NCBI GenBank assembly: GCA_025331125.1
Contig: JAOALB010000117.1
Location: 1 to 64,000 of the forward strand
Origin: Mycogone perniciosa
Taxonomy: Eukaryota; Ascomycota; Sordariomycetes; Hypocreales; Hypocreaceae
Direction of reading: 5' to 3'
Length of the DNA stretch: 64,000 bases
Shown: piece after piece, positions 57,208 through 64,000 of the stretch
How positions within the stretch are numbered: the first letter of the stretch is position 1
Layout of the letters: every line of letters starts with the position of its first letter
Position numbers and translations under genes: made by a program
Notes under the pieces: model-generated
Database searches by the model: none
Told to the model about the DNA's origin: nothing
What the model saw: the letters and a program-made list of their open reading frames with translations, nothing else

Positions 57208-58501
57208 TTAAATCTTGGGTGCTACCGTCAGGTACCCTTCAACCACAGCTGTTATTAGTCGATTCGCAATAGCCTGTGGGGGAGGTAACCTCAAGGATCC
57301 TGTAAATCCAGCTGGCGCAGGATCACTCAGCGAGCTCGTTCCTGACTTCAATGCTTCCTGGGCTTCATCAATGGTGAACCACTTCGCATCTTCCAATTCC
57401 TTATCAAGTAGATCAATCGCCTCACCATCCGGCAACGCCTGCGCAATAGCACCAATCATCAAACTCGCGGGATACGGCCACGGCTGACTAGAGTGAATAA
57501 CAACCCTTCCAACCCTGACACCGCTCTCCTCCCAGACCTCACGCCGAACAGCATCCTCGATGGACTCACCGGGCTCGAGGAAGCCAGCGAGGGTGCTGTA
57601 CCACTTCGGCGGCCAGCGACTTTGTCGACCAAGTAGGACTCGCTGACCATCGGCGGAAACCACTGCTGCGATCATAGTTGGATCGCTCCTAGGGAAGCAG
57701 ATGTTTGAGATGCCATGACGGGTGGGACAATCGCCGCGGGCTTGGGGCTCGGAGCCGCCTTTGAGGTCTGTGGGTGGACAGACGCGCTTGTAGCCAGCTT
57801 CGGTTGAGAGATTGAGGTTTCCGCAGCCGGCGCAGAAGATGTTCCGGGCGTTCCAGTCAAGCAATGAGCGCGACTGGGCATAGATTGCAGCTTTGTTGAG
57901 GGTTTAGTGAGTGTATTCTTAGAATATGATGGGTGAGTGGCGTGTGCGTACCTGCTTCGGGATAGAGGGTCATGCCTCGGACGTTGGTTTGTATGGTTAG
58001 ACTCTTCGCCTCTGATTCTTTGATGAATGCCTCCGCAGCTTCTGTGTAAGGTGCCCTTGGAGTGATATCGACAACGAAGAAGGGCTGTCCCTTAACAACT
58101 CCATGCTTCGATGTGGGGATTTCAACAGCCTCGGGGACATACGGCAGGAGCCCCAGAAAGAGAAGAAGAGGCTTGGGCTGAGTCGAGTTAAACGCCTTGA
58201 GCTTCTCCTCGCTAGTCTGGCCGAAAGGATCAGGTCCTATGAGAGACTTGACATCATCAAAGTTGAAGAAGGCGAGTTTGGTTGAGTCAACGATGAAGGG
58301 GTTGAGGTCATTAAGAGCAAGAAACTGCGTTGATGGACTCGACACCGCCTTGCGCAGAAAAGTGAGATCTGATCGAAGGAATGAGTAGCGATTTAAGCGG
58401 CTGCCGGCATAGTAGTTGATGACTTCTTTGCCAAATCTCCTGGTAAGCATGGAGTCGTCGTGAGCCAGAGCGGGATGCTCGGGCAGCATAGATTTAGACA
58501 T
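57208..58501 (-). CDS. NPY1: NADH/NAD-capped RNA pyrophosphatase (Nudix, NPY1/NudC type)
   Basis: Exon 1 is 57952-58501 and exon 2 is 57208-57890, with a 61-nt intron (GTACGC...AAG), giving 410 aa. An N-terminal Nudix-like domain is followed by a zinc ribbon (Cys203, Cys206, Cys221, Cys238) and the catalytic Nudix domain with a full Nudix box, G286-x5-E-x7-REVWEESGV308. SQPWPYPASLM just after it is the marker of NADH pyrophosphatases. The enzyme cleaves NADH to NMNH and AMP; relatives also remove NAD caps from RNA. About 12 extra residues (TDLKGGSEPQARG) sit inside the zinc ribbon between Cys221 and Cys238. The C-terminus APKI is not a clear peroxisomal signal, unlike yeast Npy1. Its stop is 145 bp from that of TTI1. 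Confidence 0.93.
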
Positions 58502-58801
58502 TGGCGGGTACGGATGGATGATGGTAAGAAAATGACAGAAAAACAGTTGGTCCGAAGGTATCTGACCTTCTTCTTTCTATTAGATACGTGATGTATCTGG
58601 GAGATAGATGTATAAGTCCAAGGATTGATAATCCGGAGGTTTGTCTTTGTGGGGTTCCGAGGTCATCCGCAATCGCATTACTCATCAATCGTGACACCTT
58701 CTCCTTTCCGGATTCGGAGTTTACGCTTCTTATCCGTACAAGCAATCTTGACAAGCTCAATTGCCAATACTACTACTACTATTAGTCCGTACCTCTGCTC
58801 T

Positions 58802-58819
58802 GTACGGAGTACTTCGTAC
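58802..58819. repeat. Near-perfect palindrome GTACGGAGTACTTCGTAC
   Basis: A member of the dispersed GTAC family, about 300 bp upstream of the NPY1 start. Confidence 0.7.
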
Positions 58820-58995
58820 GAATGGCCCTAACCAATGCGCATCGCTTCATTTCGACCTACAACTGGAATCTGGATTGAATGCTAAGCCATTTCGTCATCC
58901 CGCATTCCAGCAACGCGCATAGGGATGTGGCTTGTGGGAGCAAAAGCGGCTGTTTAAACAAGCGACTTGAGGCTCCGCTTGCTTTGCTCATGGCT

Positions 58996-59286
58996 TCAGG
59001 TGACACGCCTGAGGTGACACGCCTGTGGCGCCGACCGCAGGTCACGTAGGTCACGTTCGAGATGGTCAGCCAGTTTCTTCCATTGTTTGTCCTGGACCAT
59101 CTTCTGCATGTTGGCATGTGCCAGCTTATTACGGTTGGCGTAGATTTGGATAGATAACTTAACCTCCTTGAAGTTCCAGTCCATTATCATAAAGGCGACT
59201 GCCATCAGGAATTGAGTCATAGGGGTTGTTGGTGGCGTTGCCTCTCGAGATGGCCAAACCAGGCAGTAGTTCTCCCACGCCTTCAT
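58996..59286 (-). pseudogene. Possible gene remnant, 96 codons
   Basis: An open frame starting MKAWENYCLVWPSREATPP with protein-like composition (IQIYANRNKLAHANMQKM, DHLERDLRDL). An in-frame stop lies six codons before the ATG. The frame ends right after two tandem 14-bp copies (CAGGCGTGTCACCT-type, about 58,999-59,029); a 14-bp insertion shifts the frame. I do not recognise the family. It could be a short real gene, a 3' exon, or a decayed copy of a longer gene. Confidence 0.3.
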
Positions 59287-59356
59287 AGCATTGTCCTCTT
59301 GTCAACAGGGCTTTCCAGGTTCCATAGCTGGCGGTTCGTCGCCTGGATCGATAGTA

Positions 59357-59374
59357 GTACGAAGTACGAAGTAC
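59357..59374. repeat. Period-7 GTACGAA repeat
   Basis: GTACGAAGTACGAAGTAC, the TTCGTAC variant of the dispersed motif, just upstream of the possible gene remnant. Confidence 0.7.
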
Positions 59375-60149
59375 TACTGTCTCTTAACACCTACGAAGTG
59401 CCTACAAGAGACTCCTCTTTCGTATGCAGGTGAAGATGTTAACCTGCTCATTCCAACTAAATTAGCATTAGGCTTGAACTTTGGATATTCGTTCTTGAGG
59501 CAAGAGTGAATTGAATGCTGGGTGCTTATACCATAATATGCAAGAGAGCCTGTCCATGATGCTGCTATGTCAGACCTAGCCAGCTTGGAAGAACATTCCG
59601 ATTAAAGCCGTCTCAAACTACGAAAATGAAAGAGTTAATACGAGGTGGTGACCTGTCTTTTTGGTAGGGATTAGGAAAGGCTGCATTCTTGAAACACGGC
59701 TATAATCTCAACAGCCTCAAACAATAAACCAACCGCTCCAATGGCGGGTACTCTTCTCTTAAGAGACCAATGGCCATCACGTCGTGTTTTTTTAGTGGAT
59801 TCCCCGCATTCTGGGACTCACTAAAAAGTTGTGACACGGAACCGCCGATCTGAGGCTGTAGTTCGACATGACACGTGAGGCCGCTTTAGGAAGATTTCTT
59901 TGACCATCATGGTCTAGACAACAAGGTTTGCGCGCCAGCTAGTTATGGGAGAAAAAGTCTTACAAGGCGATGGTTCGCATTTTTGCCACCCTAAACAACC
60001 ATCAAATTGCAAATTGCACAAACCAGACAAGACGGTCGTTCAATGAGAGCTAATTGACTTATTATTCTTTATCTAATATCCAAAGCCGCATCTTTCAACA
60101 AAGCTAAGCTCAAGCTTCAGCCTGTCTGGCTGGCTCGTCTGACGCCAAT

Positions 60150-61405
60150 ATGGCGCCTCCAACTCAGACCTTCAACCTCGATGTCGAGGCCATCTCTGGC
60201 ATATGCGGGTAGGCAATTAGGAGTGTCAAACACGGATTTCCTTTTGCTGACTTGAATCCTCTTGTTCTTCAGCTCAATATCCATTGCCTGTTGGGGTGAG
60301 TGACGTCGTTGGTCTGTGTACTGACGCTCCAGAGTCAGCTCGCTAACTTTTTCGCCAGTCGTCGTCTTCTCCCCGCAGATCATACAAAACTTCCAACGAG
60401 GCAGCGCCGATGCCCTTTCAATCCAATTCATCATCGTTTGGCTATTGGGAGATGTCTTCAACATTCTGGGAGCGTTTCTCCAAGGGGTTCTTCCCACCAT
60501 GGTACGCCTACTCTCCCCTCTCCCGCTCGCGCGACTCTGAAGTTGAGGCTTACTTTGTCTGCTCCTAGATCATCCTTGCGATTTACTACACCATCGCCGA
60601 TCTCGTACTCCTCGCGCAATTGTTCTATTATCGCGGACTCACATGGCGCGACGAGCTAACGCCCCCGGCACCGAAAACGAACGGCCGACCAGACGAGCAT
60701 ACAGCGCTTCTTGCTGCTAGGATAGAACACCATGGTCACCATGGTCGCCGTGGTTCGGACTGGTCCGGCTTCTCGCCCGCTGTGTCGCATATCCCAGAAC
60801 CTCCGCGGACTCCACAAGCGCCACCGACCGCCCTGCAGACAATCCTGTGGAACTCGATTGTGATTGTCATGGTCTGCGCCGCTGGTATCGCGGGGTGGTT
60901 CCTCGGTGAGAAGGCCACGAGCGGCCACAAAGCCCCCGCTAGGGATGGGGACGTCCAATTCAACACATTGGGCCAAGTCTTCGGCTACATCTGCGCTGTC
61001 TCCTACATTGCCTCTCGACTGCCACAGCTCATCTTGAACTGGAGGCGCAAAACCACCGAGGGTCTCAGCATGCTATTCTTCCTCTTCGCCTGCCTCGGAA
61101 ACATCACCTATGTCCTATCCATCATGGCATACGAGCCGAGCTGCGGGGGAGAAACCTGCGAGCCCGAGGAGGCGAGGAAGCTGTATGGCAAGTACATCCT
61201 CGTCAACCTTAGTTGGCTGGCTGGCAGCGCCGTCACTCTGTTTTTGGATTTTGGCGTGTTTGCGCAATACTTTATGTACAAAACGGAGGACGAGTGCGAA
61301 GTTTTCGACGACGATTTCATTGATGACGACCAGCAGAGCATTCAGGAGGACGCTTGGGATCAGCGACCACTGCTTCACCGGACGGACTCGAATCGCGACC
61401 ACTGA
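60150..61405 (+). CDS. PQ-loop vacuolar amino-acid transporter (YPQ/PQLC2-like)
   Basis: Exons 60150-60208, 60273-60295, 60359-60501 and 60569-61405 encode 353 aa; exon 2 is only 23 nt. Two PQ-loop repeats are clear. The first is VVFSPQIIQNFQRGSADALS at residues ~29-48, formed only after splicing. The second is ASRLPQLILNWRRKTTEGLS. Seven hydrophobic helices fit. The loop between the two halves is long, with a His/Gly-rich and Pro-rich segment. Relatives (yeast Ypq1-3/Rtc2, human PQLC2) export cationic amino acids from vacuole or lysosome. The acidic C-terminal tail (ECEVFDDDFIDDDQQS) ends with DQRPLLHRTDS, which resembles a dileucine sorting signal. Confidence 0.92.
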
Positions 61406-62885
61406 TTTTTTGGTCTATTACGGTCAATTTTCTTTCTCTTTGTTTGTATGGGTGAATTTTTTTGGTACGAGTATGTATATCTATGGGGGCAACCAGCTAT
61501 GGGGACAAAAAAAGGTTGGACACAGGGGTCAAGGCAACACATGGGCCATGAGGCGGCACAACGGCACGAAAATAGGGGTGTAACTTGCTTGTAGTATTAT
61601 TATCGTAGTGATGGCAAGTATTGGTGTGCATGAAAGGACATGTATGGCATAGGTTTAGACTGGGAAATTTTTCACAAAATAAAAATTGGTTGGTTTTATC
61701 AGTTTGATGAGGAGGATAGCAATTCATGATCTGCTAAATTCTTGAAACAATCCCAGTCCCATCCAGAGAATTCATAGCAACCAGGAGTCCGAAAAGAGAG
61801 AAGAGATAAAGTGCTTTGCCCTCCGTAAGCGATATCAATTTATAAAAGTAGAAGCCAACAAAAAAAGAAATAAAATAAAGTCATCAACTCAATATAGTAT
61901 AAATATCAAGCCTGTATTTTTCTAGTTACTGGATTTATTCCTGTATTATAGGGTGGTTTTTCAGAAGCCTTGGTGTGTTTCCGTATCCTGGCCACGCGGC
62001 TAAGAAGATCTTCCGGCTCCGAATGACAGTGGCTGACCAATCCAGAAACGGAATAGCCCATTGATTTGTTCTCCACTCTTGTAGTATAAAATACTTCTCC
62101 CGCAACCGCTTCTTGATTTTCTTTTCCTTTCTTCTCTATCATCAGTAAGGGTTATTCTACACCGTCATGTGTTTTATAATTCTCAAAGGCGGCTCCGCAA
62201 ATGCGGCTTGCTGAGGGTTATCCTACTTCTCTGTGGGTTTCCTTCCGTTCCCGGCCTCCAATAGTAAATACCATGTGAAACGTCTTCCTAATCAGCCGCG
62301 AGTCGACGACTCCTGAGGATTGTGACTGTGGGCGTCTCTCAACATTCTACTCTCTTGGAGTATTCTATAGCAACAAGAATAATGACAGTGATTGTCTTGT
62401 AATTGGTAGTTCTGGCGAACATGGGCTTGCCATTTATTGGACGTCCTGATGTTGTCCAGTTCCCGGCATGGGGAAATTTGCCGACCAACTTCAATTTGGC
62501 GGATGCTCAGTGCATTTGCTGGACTATACTGGGAATACAGGGACAAAAGTCCAATTCACCTCGTCTCATTCACGAAGAGTACATCGTATTTGAACATTGT
62601 CTTGGGCAAACTTTAGCTCCTCCATTTCTCGAGCCAAACCATAGGCATTTTCGCTCATGGTGTTCTCACGACGTGAAAAATATATTCGATCACGTGACCA
62701 CGAATTCTTAGTTTGAACTCCAGAGACTTCGATGCGCACGGGCCATCCGCGCTGCTCCCGAAATTTTCTGATGAGAGTTGTATGATATCGCCGTTGACCC
62801 TCCGGTTGCGACAGGTCTTCCACATCCCCTCCTGACACCGATTTCTGCGCCATATCTCGTATCGCCTCCACTGCCAGCCAAAGCC
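61406..62885. other. Intergenic, AT-rich, TIM23 promoter at right end
   Basis: 61,640-62,130 is AT-rich. A 78-codon minus frame at 61,906-62,142 has no support. 62,180-62,215 can fold around CCGCAAATGCGG. A CACGTG site near 62,692 belongs to the TIM23 promoter. Confidence 0.5.
62690..62699. promoter_or_regulatory. ATCACGTGAC site in the TIM23 promoter
   Basis: Matches the Cbf1 consensus RTCACRTG on both strands and lies about 190 bp upstream of the TIM23 start. Cbf1 in yeasts also acts on respiratory and mitochondrial genes. Confidence 0.45.
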
Positions 62886-63657
62886 ATGTCGTCTCTATGG
62901 AACGCATTCACGGGCGGCAACAAGCCGTCCCATCAGCAGCCGCAGCAGCCACAGCAACCCCAGACGGTCGGCTCATCAGACTCTCCCTCCCACAGCAGCC
63001 TCTTCGATCCCACCCAGGGCCAAGGCGTAGAATCGTTCCTTCAGAGCTCGGCCTTTGCGGACCCTTCACAATTGCACCCTCTCGCCGGCTTGAACAAGGA
63101 CACACTCGAGTACCTGACGCTCGAGGATTCGGTGCTGTCTGACCTGCCTGGTGGCCAATCCGTCCTGCCCTCCCGCGGCTTCACAGACGATCTTTGCTAC
63201 GGCACTGGCATCACATATCTGACCGCACTGTCGATAGGAGGTGCATGGGGATTCCAGGAGGGTCTGCGAAAATCCTCCGGCCAGCCTCCCAAGTTGCGAC
63301 TCAATGCCATGCTGAACGCCATGACGAGGCGGGGTCCTTTCCTGGGCAACTCGGCTGGTGTTGTCGTTATTACCTATAACTGTATCAACTCTGGCATTGG
63401 ATACCTGCGCGGCAAGCACGACGCGGGGAATACTGTTGCTGCTGGTGCGTTGAGTGGTATGCTGTTCAAGAGCACGAGGGGTGTGCGGCCGATGATGGTT
63501 TCCGGTGGTCTTGTGGCCTCTGCGGCTTGTGTCTGGGCGGTAAGTCAACAACATGTCATGAGCCTCGATTTGATTGCGTTACTAACGAATGGACTAGATT
63601 GTGAGGCGATCATTCTTCCCTATCCCTGAATCTGTCGAGGCGGAACACAATCTATAA
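62886..63657 (+). CDS. TIM23: Mitochondrial import inner membrane translocase subunit Tim23
   Basis: Exon 1 is 62886-63539, then a 58-nt intron (GTAAGT...TAG with CTAAC branch site) and exon 2 at 63598-63657, giving 237 aa. The N-terminal intermembrane-space part carries a Gln/Pro run (QQPQQPQQPQ) and the receptor region DTLEYLTLEDSVLSDLPG. The Tim17/22/23 domain starts near residue 98 (GFTDDLCYGTGITYLTALSIGG), with GxxxG-type helices such as GNSAGVVVITYNCINSGIG. Tim23 forms, with Tim17, the presequence translocase of the inner membrane. The second exon supplies RRSFFPIPESVEAEHNL. The ATG at 62886 is in a good context (AGCCATGT). Confidence 0.95.
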
Positions 63658-64000
63658 TAGTACTATATAACGAGCAACATGCGCGAAGAGGAAGCCATTG
63701 GTGACGCAAACCAATATTAATCGACTACATACGAGTGGCAAAAGGGTATTGGGGACGAAGGGAAAAAAAGAAGGACTGGGCGGAGAAGGCAATCTCCATA
63801 TTCATGCCGGGTCTTATGAATGTGTCGAGGGAGTTTGGAAGCATTGGTGGTCATAGATGATTGATCTCTCCTCCCATGAATAAGTGTACATTATGTCGGG
63901 TAACCGGTCAGCGAGCATTAGACCATACAGGTTGGGGGGCGTCGGGTCTTCAATATTTTGAAGTTTGGATTATGTCTGTTTTTTTATATGGCGAAATGGT
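63658..64000. other. TIM23 3' region
   Basis: 343 bp after the TIM23 stop. It holds A/G-rich sequence and no sign of a further gene before the window ends. Confidence 0.5.

Larger units (their letters stand above)
58502..60149. other. Divergent intergenic region NPY1 / PQ-loop gene
   Basis: Holds a palindromic GTACGGAGTACTTCGTAC element at 58,802-58,819, a possible gene fragment at 58,996-59,286, a period-7 GTACGAA repeat at 59,357-59,374, and a CACGTG at 59,872-59,877. Confidence 0.5.

Noticed and set aside
61906..62142. 78-codon minus frame MIEKKGKENQEA...
   Set aside because: Protein-like at first sight, but it sits in AT-rich DNA with no domain or splice signals.

Overview
The window is nuclear DNA of a filamentous ascomycete (Pezizomycotina). 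My best guess is a Sordariomycete of the Hypocreales, but that is inference from the gene set and intron style. The evidence is: genes broken by short introns (mostly 50-75 nt, GTRNGT donors, CTNA-type branch sites, YAG acceptors), pyrimidine tracts ahead of starts, and a typical fungal gene set (palC, a PTC7-type phosphatase, an MRP-type ABC transporter, a YDR124W-like protein, a membrane-bound cupredoxin). I see no operons, CRISPR arrays, rRNA, tRNA, intact transposons or biosynthetic cluster.

Layout. 0-10 kb is loosely packed: a mitochondrial PP2C phosphatase (-), a 111-aa protein with a lipidation signal (-), an aminoglycoside-phosphotransferase-fold protein (-), a disordered Ser/Arg-rich protein (+), and a small secreted protein made of two six-cysteine repeats (+). 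10-26 kb is dense and housekeeping: palC (-) / ALG6 (+), a membrane cupredoxin (+), ribosomal stalk protein P2 (-) / SPT2 (+), a NUFIP-domain protein (-) / RNA polymerase III subunit Rpc25 (+), and EMC3 (-) / SPC2 (+). 26-46 kb is very gene-poor: only a CBF1-type bHLH factor (+) and a YDR124W-like protein (-) in about 20 kb, with a 10.9-kb gap rich in short GTAC-centred palindromes. 46-64 kb is dense again: an MRP/Ycf1-type ABC transporter (-), a DUF1749 hydrolase (-) / TTI1 (+), an NADH pyrophosphatase (-) / PQ-loop transporter (+), and TIM23 (+).

Many genes are divergent pairs with 290-1,650 bp between starts. EMC3/SPC2 pairs two ER membrane-protein biogenesis genes over 289 bp. RPC25/EMC3 and TTI1/NADH pyrophosphatase end tail to tail within 150 bp. 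The CBF1-type factor should bind CACGTG. Good CACGTG sites lie upstream of its own gene and between RPP2 and SPT2, and near TIM23, the phosphotransferase gene and the PQ-loop gene. That gives a testable regulatory link inside the window.

Exon boundaries were worked out by hand from splice signals, reading frame and family knowledge. They are predictions without transcript support.
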